From Lachnospiraceae bacterium (GTDB lineage: Bacteria; Bacillota; Clostridia; Lachnospirales; Lachnospiraceae): a stretch of DNA of 35,563 nt. The notes beneath the pieces are model-generated. The model saw only the letters and a program-made list of their open reading frames with translations. It was not told where the DNA came from and ran no database searches. The first letter of the stretch is position 1; each line of letters opens with the position of its first letter. The stretch lies in NCBI GenBank assembly GCA_900772845.1, contig CAAGSD010000100.1, forward strand, positions 1-35,563, given 5' to 3'. Positions 1 through 7,894 of the stretch are shown here, piece by piece. The position numbers were made by a program, and so were the translations under genes.

Positions 1-201
1 AAATCATGATATTTTGATTTGCCAGAATTTACTTATGCAAGCGATTAGCTAAATCAGAACTTAAACTTGCAAACTGGAAGCTCGGATTCCAATTCAGCTA
101 CTATTTAAAATCCCATTCGTAAAACTGTTCTTTCAGGTCTTTCCTTTTACAAATATGGCCACAGAATATCAATATTGTCCAATATATAGTCATTATAAAC
201 A

Positions 202-230
202 ACGACACCACAAAAATGCAACAGTATAAT
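202..230 (+). promoter_or_regulatory. Predicted sigma-A promoter of the fuc operon
   Basis: ACGACA (202-207) is followed by a 17-nt spacer and a perfect TATAAT (225-230), 35 nt before the fucA start codon. The -35 is weak at its first two positions, as expected for a promoter that needs an activator or is regulated. A second TATAAT at 243-248 is too close to the ribosome binding site to be a useful -10. Confidence 0.55.
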
Positions 231-253
231 ACAAGTACCAAATATAATACAAG
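225..253 (+). repeat. 11-bp direct repeat TATAATACAAG overlapping the promoter
   Basis: TATAATACAAG occurs at 225-235 and again at 243-253, 18 bp apart start to start. The first copy is the -10 element and the second abuts the ribosome binding site. This could be a repressor operator covering the start of transcription or a chance AT-rich duplication. Confidence 0.4.
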
Positions 254-264
254 GAGGTATGGAC

Positions 265-972
265 ATGGAAATCACAGGGATAAAAGATCAGATCTGCGAT
301 GTCTGTCACAAAATGTGGCAACTGGGATGGGTTGCGGCCAATGATGGCAATGTGTCTGTCAGACTGGACGATGGAACCTATCTGGCAACACCAACAGGGA
401 TGAGTAAGAGTTTCATCACCCCGGACAAACTGCTCCGGATCGATGCTGCCGGTAATGTTTTGGAGGGCTCGGAAGGACTGCGGCCGTCCAGCGAGATCAA
501 GATGCATCTAAGATGCTATGAAAAGAGGGAGGATGTATGCGCAGTCGTACATGCACATCCTCCGGCAGCTACCGGATTTGCCGTGGCACATCGTCCGATG
601 GACATGTACAACATGATCGAGGATGTCGCAGCCATCGGTGCGGTTCCGCTGACACCGTATGGTACACCGAGCACGACGGAGGTTCCGGATGCCATTGAGC
701 CTTATTTGCAGGAACATGATGTAATGCTGCTTGAGAATCACGGGGCATTGACAGTAGGAAGTGATGTGATCACCGCTTATTACCGTATGGAAAGTCTGGA
801 ACTGTGGGCGAAGATCACGATCAACGCAATCCTTCTGGGAGGAAGCTATGACATTGACCGGAAAAATATCGACAAACTGATCAACCTGCGATCCTATTAT
901 CACATAACGGGAAAACATCCGGGATACAAGAAATTTAAGCATCCGCAGGATGGAACTCCTACGGACAGATAA
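265..972 (+). CDS. fucA: L-fuculose-1-phosphate aldolase (class II aldolase)
   Basis: This is a 235-residue class II (zinc) aldolase that splits L-fuculose-1-phosphate into DHAP and L-lactaldehyde in the cytoplasm. The phosphate-binding N terminus (VAANDGNVSV, about 23-32), the SSEIKMHL motif with the catalytic Glu77, the zinc ligands His96 and His98 in VVHAHPP, and His159 in ENHGAL are all visible. The whole length fits the family (E. coli FucA is about 215 residues). An ATG at 259 is in frame but directly abuts the GGAGGT at 253-258; the ATG at 265 lies 6 nt after it and is preferred. It is first in an operon with the kinase gene 16 nt downstream and fucI after that. Related aldolases act on rhamnulose-1-phosphate or ribulose phosphates, but the fucI neighbour favours fuculose phosphate. 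A paralogue lies at 20354-21079. Confidence 0.88.
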   Translation: MEITGIKDQICDVCHKMWQLGWVAANDGNVSVRLDDGTYLATPTGMSKSFITPDKLLRIDAAGNVLEGSEGLRPSSEIKMHLRCYEKREDVCAVVHAHPPAATGFAVAHRPMDMYNMIEDVAAIGAVPLTPYGTPSTTEVPDAIEPYLQEHDVMLLENHGALTVGSDVITAYYRMESLELWAKITINAILLGGSYDIDRKNIDKLINLRSYYHITGKHPGYKKFKHPQDGTPTDR

Positions 973-988
973 GGGAAAGGAGTAAAGG

Positions 989-2449
989 ATGGCTGCTTTT
1001 ACGACAGTGCTTGCTTTTGACCTTGGAGCTTCCACAGGCCGTGCCATTCGTGCGGTCTATGACGGTGAGAGACTGCAATGGAAGGAAATCCACCGATTCG
1101 ATAATATACCGGCAGTAGAGAACGGGCATCTTCGCTGGAATATGGAGGCGCTGCTTGGGGAGATCCGTATTGCCATACAAAAGGCGGGAAAGACCGACAG
1201 TCTTGCTTTTGATACCTGGGGAGTGGATTTCGGGTTGCTGGATGCGGATGGAAAATTACTGGAGGATCCGGTTCATTACCGGGACGAGCGGACGAAGGAC
1301 TGGCCCCAGCGTGTTGCACAGAAAATAGAACTTCACAGCCTGTATGCCAGAACGGGCAATCAGATTCTGGCAATCAATACACTGTTCCAGCTGCTGGCAT
1401 TACAGGAGGAACAGCCGGAACTGTTAAGGCGAGCAAAGCACCTGCTGTTCATCCCGGATTTGCTGGCGGCAATGCTGGGAGCGGATCTGACCTGGGAACG
1501 ATCCATTGCTTCCACCAGTCAGATGTGGAATCCTGTTGCCGGAACCTGGGATTTGGAACTGCTGAGACAGATGGGAATGGATCTGGGATTATTCGGAGCC
1601 ATGACAGACAGTGGTAGCATTATCGGAGCATTGCCGGACGGCACGAAGATCATCGCAGTGGCAGGACATGATACCCAGTGCGCAGTGGCGGCCATGCCTG
1701 TGGAAGAGGGAGAAAGCGCAGCGTTTCTCTCCTGTGGCACCTGGAGCCTGATCGGCTGTGAACTGGAGACACCGATTCTGACGAAGGAGAGCTGCGACAG
1801 CGGTCTGTCCAATGAATACGGAGCCAATGGCAGGATTAACTATCTGAAAAACATTATCGGATTGTGGCTGATCCAGGAGAGCCGGAGAGAATATGCCAGA
1901 CAGGGAGAGGAGTATAGCTTCGGAGAACTGGCGAAGCTGGCGGACGAAGCAGAGGCTTTTCACTGTTTTATTGATCCGGATGCACCGGAATTCGTGGCCC
2001 CCGGAAACATCCCGGAGAGAATACAAAAGTTCTGCCGTAGAACCGGTCAGCCGGTGCCGGAGACAGTGGGAGAGACAGTGCGGTGCATTTACGAAAGTCT
2101 GGCGCTGAAATACCGATATGCTCTGGAGCAACTGGAAGGGATGACGGGCAAAAACTTCACAACATTGCATATCCTCGGTGGCGGAGCAAATGCAGGACTG
2201 CTCTGTCAGATGACGGCAGATGCCTGCAGACTTATAGTAAAAGCCGGCCCGGTGGAAGCGACGGCTCTCGGGAATATTCTTATTCAGTTGAAAGCACTGC
2301 ATGCCATACATGATATCGACAAGGGCAGACGACTGATTGCCGTGACAGAGAAAATAACAGAATATGCACCACAAAACAGAAAAAGAGACGCATGGGAAAA
2401 TGCGTATCACAGATTTGCTACCATGATGCAAATGGAGAAAGAGAGGTAA
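989..2449 (+). CDS. FGGY-family kinase, rhamnulokinase type, likely L-fuculokinase
   Basis: The 486-residue protein is a complete FGGY sugar kinase. The N-terminal ATPase motif (FDLGASTGRA, about 10-19), the catalytic Asp228 in AGHDTQ, the FLSCGTWSL segment and the C-terminal adenosine motif ILGGGANA are visible. By sequence style it is closer to rhamnulokinase (RhaB) than to classical proteobacterial FucK. It nevertheless sits between fucA and fucI, with no rhaA or rhaD in the window, so the inferred reaction is ATP-dependent phosphorylation of L-fuculose at O1. The ATG at 989 follows GGAAAGGAG by a few bases. The stop codon at 2447-2449 is 2 nt before fucI, so translation of the two is probably coupled. 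Activity on L-rhamnulose as well is possible. Confidence 0.8.
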   Translation: MAAFTTVLAFDLGASTGRAIRAVYDGERLQWKEIHRFDNIPAVENGHLRWNMEALLGEIRIAIQKAGKTDSLAFDTWGVDFGLLDADGKLLEDPVHYRDERTKDWPQRVAQKIELHSLYARTGNQILAINTLFQLLALQEEQPELLRRAKHLLFIPDLLAAMLGADLTWERSIASTSQMWNPVAGTWDLELLRQMGMDLGLFGAMTDSGSIIGALPDGTKIIAVAGHDTQCAVAAMPVEEGESAAFLSCGTWSLIGCELETPILTKESCDSGLSNEYGANGRINYLKNIIGLWLIQESRREYARQGEEYSFGELAKLADEAEAFHCFIDPDAPEFVAPGNIPERIQKFCRRTGQPVPETVGETVRCIYESLALKYRYALEQLEGMTGKNFTTLHILGGGANAGLLCQMTADACRLIVKAGPVEATALGNILIQLKALHAIHDIDKGRRLIAVTEKITEYAPQNRKRDAWENAYHRFATMMQMEKER

Positions 2450-2451
2450 TT

Positions 2452-4236
2452 ATGAGATACCCTAAGATTGGAATTCGCCCGGTAATCGATGGACGTTGGG
2501 GTGGCGTTCGTGAAAGCCTGGAGAATCAGACCTGTGAAATGGCAAAAATTGCCGCAAAACTAATCTCTGAGAATTTGAAGTATCCGGATGGAACACCGGT
2601 ACAATGTGTGATCGGCTGTACCACTATCGGAGGAGGTGCGGAGGCAGCCCGGGTGGCAGAACAGTTTCAGATGGAAAATGTAGTAGCAACCTTGTCTGTG
2701 ACGCCCTGCTGGTGTTACGGAACAGAGACTTTCGATATGGATCCGAACACCATCAAAGCTGTCTGGGGATTCAACGGAACGGAGCGCCCCGGTGCGGTGT
2801 ATCTGGCAGCGGTTATGGCGGCACATGCACAGCGTGGGCTTCCGGCTTTTTCCATCTATGGACATGATGTGCAGGATGCAAAGGATACGACAATTCCCGC
2901 AGATGTGTCGGAGAAAATCTTACGTTTCGCCAGGGGAGCTGTGGCCGTAGGCTGGATGACAAATAAGGCATATGTCAATATTGGAGCGGTAGCCATGGGC
3001 ATTGCAGGCAGCTTTTGCGATCCGGATGTGCTACAGAAATATTTCGGGATCCGTGCGGAATGGGTAGATGAAGTGGAAATTCTCCGTCGTATTGCCATCG
3101 GCATCTATGATCCGGAGGAATATGAGAAGGCATTACAGTGGGTGAAAGCAAACTGCAGGGAAGGGTTCGACAAAAATCTTGGAAAAGATCTGCCGGAAGT
3201 CATCACAAAGTCAAAAATCATTCCTGCGGAAAAAGACTGGGAGTTTATTGTGAAGATGACATTGATCATCCGGGATATTCTGTTCGGCAATTCACGACTG
3301 GATGAGCTTGGCTGGCATGAGGAGGCTTTGGGACATAATGCTGTGGCCGGAGGTTTCCAGGGACAGAGACAGTGGACGGACTGGTTGCCGAATGCGGACT
3401 TTACGGAAGCAATCCTTGCTTCTACGTTCGACTGGAATGGTCCCAAGGCACCGACTCCTTTTGCAACGGAGAATGATACCTGCAATGGTATTTCGATGCT
3501 GTTGGGACACCTGATTTCGGGAACGGCTCCCTGCTTCCATGATGTCCGTACCTACTGGAGCCCGGAGGCTTGTGAACGTGTTACAGGTCAGAAGCCGGAC
3601 GGCGTGGCAGCAAACGGATTTATTCATCTGATCAATTCCGGTGCAACGGCGTTGGACGGGACTGGAGCGTGTGTGGACGAACAGGGCGACCATGTCATGA
3701 AACCTTTCTGGAAGATGACAGAGGAGGATATCCGGAAATGTCTGGATGTCACCGACTGGTGCAGGGCAGATTATGAATATTTCCGGGGTGGTGGATATTC
3801 CAGCCACTTTCGGTGTATTGCACAGATGCCTGTAACTATGCTAAGATTGAATATTATAGAGGGAATAGGGCCTGTACTGCAGATTGCCGAAGGATGGACA
3901 GCAAAATTGCCGGAAGAGATTCATCATGCGATTGATAAGAGAACAGATCCTACCTGGCCGACCACCTGGTTTTGCCCAAGACTGACCGGTGAGGGCGCTT
4001 TTACTGACGTATATAGTGTTATGGCAAACTGGGGGGCAAATCATGGCGTGACCGTATATGGACATGTGGGTGCAGACCTGATCACATTGTCCAGCATGTT
4101 GCGGATTCCGGTGACCATGCATAATGTGGACAGGGACAAAATCTATCGTCCTCATGCATGGACAAGCTTCGGAACACAGGATACACAGGCGGCGGATTAT
4201 GCGGCATGCAGGCAGTATGGCCCTTTGTATCGATAA
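2452..4236 (+). CDS. fucI: L-fucose isomerase
   Basis: This 594-residue protein matches the length (591 in E. coli) and motifs of L-fucose isomerase, which interconverts L-fucose and L-fuculose with Mn2+. The N terminus PKIGIRPVIDGRWGGVRES, the central GFQGQRQWTDW and the ATENDTCNG, DVRTYWSPEA and MANWGANHGV motifs are all present. By comparison with E. coli FucI from memory, Glu340 (ATEND), Asp364 (DVRTYW) and His531 (GANHG) take the places of the metal ligands Glu337, Asp361 and His528. An in-frame ATG at 2392 lies inside the kinase gene; the ATG at 2452, after GAGAGG, gives the family-typical start. It is third in the operon. D-arabinose is a known side substrate of this family. Confidence 0.95.
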   Translation: MRYPKIGIRPVIDGRWGGVRESLENQTCEMAKIAAKLISENLKYPDGTPVQCVIGCTTIGGGAEAARVAEQFQMENVVATLSVTPCWCYGTETFDMDPNTIKAVWGFNGTERPGAVYLAAVMAAHAQRGLPAFSIYGHDVQDAKDTTIPADVSEKILRFARGAVAVGWMTNKAYVNIGAVAMGIAGSFCDPDVLQKYFGIRAEWVDEVEILRRIAIGIYDPEEYEKALQWVKANCREGFDKNLGKDLPEVITKSKIIPAEKDWEFIVKMTLIIRDILFGNSRLDELGWHEEALGHNAVAGGFQGQRQWTDWLPNADFTEAILASTFDWNGPKAPTPFATENDTCNGISMLLGHLISGTAPCFHDVRTYWSPEACERVTGQKPDGVAANGFIHLINSGATALDGTGACVDEQGDHVMKPFWKMTEEDIRKCLDVTDWCRADYEYFRGGGYSSHFRCIAQMPVTMLRLNIIEGIGPVLQIAEGWTAKLPEEIHHAIDKRTDPTWPTTWFCPRLTGEGAFTDVYSVMANWGANHGVTVYGHVGADLITLSSMLRIPVTMHNVDRDKIYRPHAWTSFGTQDTQAADYAACRQYGPLYR

Positions 4237-4264
4237 AATCACAGGAAGCAGAGAGAGGAATCCT

Positions 4265-5257
4265 ATGGAGAATTGTCTGAAGGTAGGTATTTTAGGTGCC
4301 GGAAATATAGCTGGATCCATGGCAGAAGCGCTGAATGAGCTACAAAAGGAGGGAAAAGCCTGTGCTTATGCTGTGGCATCCCGTTCGCAGGAGAAGGCAT
4401 TGGAGTTCGCACGAAAATGGAATATCACAAGAGCATACGGCAGTTACGAGGAACTGGCATCGGATCCGGAAGTGGACCTGATCTATATAGCAACACCACA
4501 TTCTCTGCATTATGAGCAGGCAAAGCTCTGTATGGAACATGGCAAAAATGTTCTGGTAGAGAAGGCATTTACAGCCAATGCAAGACAGGCTGAGGAATTA
4601 TTTGCAATGGCAGAGGAAAAGAAGGTCTTTATTACAGAGGCAATCTGGACACGCTATATGCCAAGCCGTGAGATCATAACTGGGTTGCTCAGGGAAGGGG
4701 TGATAGGTACACCGCAGATTTTGGAAGCGGAATTTTCTGTACAAAATTATGAAAATCCCAGGATGCATGATCCGATGCTGTGCGGAGGAGCACTATTGGA
4801 TCTTGGAGTGTATGTACTGACAACGGCTTCCATGTATTTTGGAGATCATATTGTGAAGACGCAATCTTCCTGTGAGAAGTATCCGACCGGAGTAGATGCT
4901 GCAGATGAGATCCAGCTGACCTATGCGGATGGCAGTGCTGCGCAACTGCGCTGTTCCATGGTGGATAAAAAGAAAAACTGTGTAAAAATCTGTGGAACGA
5001 AAGGGTATATTTCCTGGGAGAGCAATAACAATCCCAGAAACCTGGAACTGCATGGCCCGGGAGGAATGCTGATCCGTAAAATCACGATTCCCACGCAGAT
5101 CAATGGCTATGAATATGAAGTGCTGGCATGCCGGGAGGCAATCAGGAACGGACAAAGAGAGTGTGAGAAAATGCCTCATGCGGAGACTCTTACGATCATG
5201 AAGCAGATGGATGAACTTCGGGCACAGTGGGGTGTGAAATACCCATATGATGAATAA
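4265..5257 (+). CDS. Gfo/Idh/MocA-family NAD(P)-dependent oxidoreductase
   Basis: The 330-residue protein has the N-terminal Rossmann motif VGILGAGNIAGSMA (about residues 7-20), the IATPHSLHYEQA stretch and the conserved VEKAF (Glu99-Lys100) that supplies the catalytic lysine. A C-terminal alpha/beta domain follows. Such enzymes oxidize or reduce sugars, inositols or diols, and the substrate cannot be read from sequence. A role on a fucose-derived sugar, lactaldehyde or a propanediol-type product is inference from its place as the last gene of the fuc operon. The start chosen is the ATG at 4265 after GAGAGGAA; an earlier in-frame ATG at 4124 lies inside fucI. A strong hairpin follows 10 nt after the stop. 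Confidence 0.82.
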   Translation: MENCLKVGILGAGNIAGSMAEALNELQKEGKACAYAVASRSQEKALEFARKWNITRAYGSYEELASDPEVDLIYIATPHSLHYEQAKLCMEHGKNVLVEKAFTANARQAEELFAMAEEKKVFITEAIWTRYMPSREIITGLLREGVIGTPQILEAEFSVQNYENPRMHDPMLCGGALLDLGVYVLTTASMYFGDHIVKTQSSCEKYPTGVDAADEIQLTYADGSAAQLRCSMVDKKKNCVKICGTKGYISWESNNNPRNLELHGPGGMLIRKITIPTQINGYEYEVLACREAIRNGQRECEKMPHAETLTIMKQMDELRAQWGVKYPYDE

Positions 5258-5267
5258 CGACAGATGC

Positions 5268-5298
5268 AAAAGAGCGGATCATCAGGATCCGCTCTTTT
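5268..5298 (+). terminator. Intrinsic terminator of the fuc operon
   Basis: A perfect 13-bp inverted repeat (AAAAGAGCGGATC at 5268-5280 and its complement at 5286-5298) has a 5-nt loop and ends in TTTT inside the stem. It starts 10 nt after the oxidoreductase stop codon. The U run is short and partly base-paired, so termination may be incomplete. Confidence 0.65.
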
Positions 5299-5383
5299 GA
5301 CAGCTACAGAGTATAGGAAATGTTACTTCTGTTAAACAAATAACGAAGCGTACTTCTTTTTACAGAATCTAAAAATAAGTGAG

Positions 5384-5462
5384 TTTTTCGGCAAAACAAA
5401 AAAACAAAGTGCCTTTTTGCGAACCTGAGTGTCTCATACCTTTTGGCAAAATCCGTTATAAT
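5384..5462 (+). promoter_or_regulatory. Promoter region of the sugar ABC importer with three similar elements
   Basis: A perfect TATAAT lies at 5457-5462 but there is no good -35 at 16-18 nt. Three similar elements precede it: TTTTTCGGCAAAA (5384-5396), TTTTTGCGAA (5414-5423) and TTTTGGCAAAA (5441-5451). The last overlaps where a -35 should be. This fits a promoter that depends on an activator, for which the YesN-type regulator encoded at 10482-11249 is the obvious candidate. The assignment is inference. Confidence 0.45.
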
Positions 5463-5508
5463 GAACTCATCAAGCAAACACATAAATGTGATTGAAGGAG
5501 GGTACTAA

Positions 5509-6879
5509 ATGAAGAAGTTAAAATTTACAGCATTACTCGTAACCATGGCAATGACAGCGTCTCTTGCAGGATGCGGCAACAGCGCTTCCGAAGAGACGAC
5601 AGACAGCACACAGTCATCTCAGGCGGCAGCCACGCAGGAAGCTTCTGGTACGGAAACAGCAGAGAACCATGATCCCGTAACTTTGCGTTTCATGTGGTGG
5701 GGCGGTGATGAGAGAGCGCAGGCAACACTGGATGTGATCGACAAGTTCGAGCAGGAATATCCCTGGATAACGATAGAAGCGGAGTACGGCAGCAGCGATG
5801 GTTATCAGGAAAAGCTGACAGCACAGCTGGTATCCGGTACGGTAGCTGACATTTTCCAGATGGGAACCGGTTGGATGCCCGGCTATGTAGAATCCAATGC
5901 AGGATACTTTGCAGACTTTAAAGATTTCTCAGATGTCTTTGATCTGTCTACCTTCGAAGAATCTATTTTAAAGAACAACGGACAGTTCGACGGACATCAG
6001 TATGGTGTACCGACCGGTATTTCCGGACATGCACTGATCTACAACAAGAAGGTAGCTGATGAGATCGGCATTGACTTCAGTAGTGATTATACCTGGGACG
6101 ATATTGTAGAAATGGGCAAGAAGGTCAAGGAGTATGACAAGGATATGTATCTGCTGACCATGGGAAGTTCTGAGCTGAATACCATGATCGTCCGCCCTTA
6201 CTTACAGCAGTTGACCGGCAGCACAGTTCTGGTAAATGAGACCAAGAAGAGAGGTTTCGAGGAAAAAGATCTGGTGGAGGTACTGAACTACATTAAGACA
6301 TTGTATGATGAAGGCGTTGCATCACCTATGTCTACTGTTATCGCATACGGCGCAGATCTGGGAACAGATCCTAACTGGATCAACCAGAAATATGTGGCAG
6401 CATTCGGATACTCCTCTACAGTAGAGACTTTGCAGGCAGCATGTCCCGATGGAAACTTTGCGGCAGGCAAGCTTCCGGTTATGACAAATGCCAAAGATGA
6501 AGGCTGGTACTGTAATGCACCTCAGTATATGTGTGTCAGCGGTGCGAGCGAACATCAGGAAGAAGCCATGATGTTCTTAAACTACTTCTACAACAATGCA
6601 GATGCAGCCAAGATCCTGAAGACAGTCCGTTCCGTACCTCCTACCAGTGTAGGGCAGGAAGCATGTACAGAACTGGGCATTCTGGAAGGCATCGCCAAGG
6701 ATAGCGTGGATATTATCCAGACCTATACAGGAACCAATGATCTGGGGCTGACCACAGAGGAAGAAGTAACTGCGATCCTGCAGGATGCAGCTACTCAGGT
6801 TGCTTACGGACAGGGTACTCCTGAAGACGTTGCCAAGTCAACGATCAGCCTTCTGGACAATTATCTGTCATCCAAATAA
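5509..6879 (+). CDS. Sugar ABC transporter substrate-binding lipoprotein
   Basis: The 456-residue protein begins with a type II signal peptide (KK, a hydrophobic stretch, then the lipobox LAGC with Cys22). A Ser/Thr/Glu-rich linker to about residue 50 follows, then a family 1 extracellular solute-binding domain beginning VTLRFMWWGGDERAQ. It would be anchored on the outer face of the membrane and deliver its ligand to the two permeases encoded downstream. Location in a fucose locus with two cytoplasmic GH95 enzymes suggests that the ligand is a fucosylated oligosaccharide rather than free fucose; this is inference. GGAGGG at 5498-5503 sets the start. A hairpin separates it from the permease genes, which fits the usual excess of binding protein. 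Confidence 0.9.
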   Translation: MKKLKFTALLVTMAMTASLAGCGNSASEETTDSTQSSQAAATQEASGTETAENHDPVTLRFMWWGGDERAQATLDVIDKFEQEYPWITIEAEYGSSDGYQEKLTAQLVSGTVADIFQMGTGWMPGYVESNAGYFADFKDFSDVFDLSTFEESILKNNGQFDGHQYGVPTGISGHALIYNKKVADEIGIDFSSDYTWDDIVEMGKKVKEYDKDMYLLTMGSSELNTMIVRPYLQQLTGSTVLVNETKKRGFEEKDLVEVLNYIKTLYDEGVASPMSTVIAYGADLGTDPNWINQKYVAAFGYSSTVETLQAACPDGNFAAGKLPVMTNAKDEGWYCNAPQYMCVSGASEHQEEAMMFLNYFYNNADAAKILKTVRSVPPTSVGQEACTELGILEGIAKDSVDIIQTYTGTNDLGLTTEEEVTAILQDAATQVAYGQGTPEDVAKSTISLLDNYLSSK

Positions 6880-6919
6880 TCCCGGATCAGTTTCGGATTC
6901 GCACTACACAGAAATGATA

Positions 6920-6953
6920 CTGGGGTATCCTGAAGGATTTCGGGATACCTCAG
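6920..6953 (+). promoter_or_regulatory. Intercistronic hairpin between binding protein and permease genes
   Basis: CTGGGGTATCC (6920-6930) can pair with GGATACCTCAG (6943-6953) over 11 positions with one G-U pair and a 12-nt loop. No U run follows, so it is more likely an mRNA-stabilizing or partial attenuation structure than a terminator. It ends 13 nt before the GGAGGT that serves the permease. Confidence 0.55.
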
Positions 6954-6979
6954 ACATTTACGAGGCGGAGGTACTCTAC

Positions 6980-7882
6980 ATGACACCGAAAAAGAAAAAA
7001 TTAAAAAAGAAGCAGTGGATAGGACTGGTATTCATTGCCCCCTGGTTGATCGGATTGATCGGACTGCAGGTATATCCTTTTGTTGCATCCCTGTTCTATT
7101 CCTTTACAGAATATAATATTATGTCCTCTCCGAAATGGATCGGATTGGCCAACTATGTGAAATTATTTACGGCGGATAATGAATTCTGGTATTCCGTAAA
7201 AGTTACTTTGATCTACACAATATTTACTGTACCCGGAAAATTAACAGTGGCTCTGATCGTAGCACTGGTTATGAATAAAAACATGAAAGGAATCAATTTC
7301 ATTCGTACAATTTATTATATCCCGTCTCTGATCGGCGGCAGCATCGGTATTGCCATTCTCTGGAAGCTGATGTTCCAGGAGGAGGGTATTATCAATTCCC
7401 TGTTGAAAGCAATCCATCTGCCGACCCTGCACTGGCTGGGAGATCCCAAGACAGCATTACCGACGATCATTCTACTGCAACTGTGGACGTTCGGATCTTC
7501 TTTCGTTATGTTCTTGGCAGCCCTGAAAAATGTACCGGCGGATCTGTATGAAGCAGCGGATATCGATGGAGCCAGCAGCTGGAAGAAATTCGTTAAGATC
7601 ACCTTGCCACAGATTTCCTCTATTATATTTTTCAATATTATCATGCAGACGATCACTGCATTACAAAGCTTTACCAGCTCACTGGTCATTACCAACGGAG
7701 GTCCGTTAAAGTCTACCTACGTGTTGGGAATGAAGTTGTACACGGAGGCATTCTCTTTCTATAAAATGGGATATGCATGCGCAATTTCCTGGGTGATCTT
7801 CATTATGATCATGATCGTTACGATGATTTTATTCCGATTCTCTTCCATGATGGTATATTACGAAGATGGAAACGATTTTTAG
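6980..7882 (+). CDS. Sugar ABC transporter permease, first subunit (MalF/UgpA type)
   Basis: This 300-residue integral membrane protein has a Lys-rich cytoplasmic N terminus, then the hydrophobic segment WIGLVFIAPWLIGLIGLQVY and about five further membrane segments. The EAA loop (YEAADIDGASSWKKF, about residues 189-203) contacts the ATPase. It forms the pore with the next gene product. The ATG at 6980 lies 7 nt after GGAGGT (6967-6972); earlier in-frame ATGs at 6785 and 6917 fall in the binding-protein gene or in the hairpin leader and lack a good ribosome binding site. No ATPase gene is in the operon, so a shared MsmK-like ATPase encoded elsewhere is expected. Confidence 0.9.
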   Translation: MTPKKKKLKKKQWIGLVFIAPWLIGLIGLQVYPFVASLFYSFTEYNIMSSPKWIGLANYVKLFTADNEFWYSVKVTLIYTIFTVPGKLTVALIVALVMNKNMKGINFIRTIYYIPSLIGGSIGIAILWKLMFQEEGIINSLLKAIHLPTLHWLGDPKTALPTIILLQLWTFGSSFVMFLAALKNVPADLYEAADIDGASSWKKFVKITLPQISSIIFFNIIMQTITALQSFTSSLVITNGGPLKSTYVLGMKLYTEAFSFYKMGYACAISWVIFIMIMIVTMILFRFSSMMVYYEDGNDF

Positions 7883-7894
7883 GAGGAACCTAAG

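Larger units (their letters stand above)
1..264. other. AT-rich upstream region of the fuc operon
   Basis: I see no gene that can be supported here. A plus-strand frame is open from the window edge to a TAA at 50-52 (its last residues would be LLMQAIS) and could be the tail of an upstream gene, but 16 codons are too few to judge. The rest is AT-rich leader. It carries the promoter and the direct repeat listed separately and ends in a strong ribosome binding site (GGAGGT, 253-258). Confidence 0.5.

Noticed and set aside
1589..2431. Long open frame on the minus strand inside the kinase gene
   Set aside because: It has no family motifs, is Cys/His/Arg-rich in the way of antisense frames, and lies wholly opposite a well-recognized kinase.
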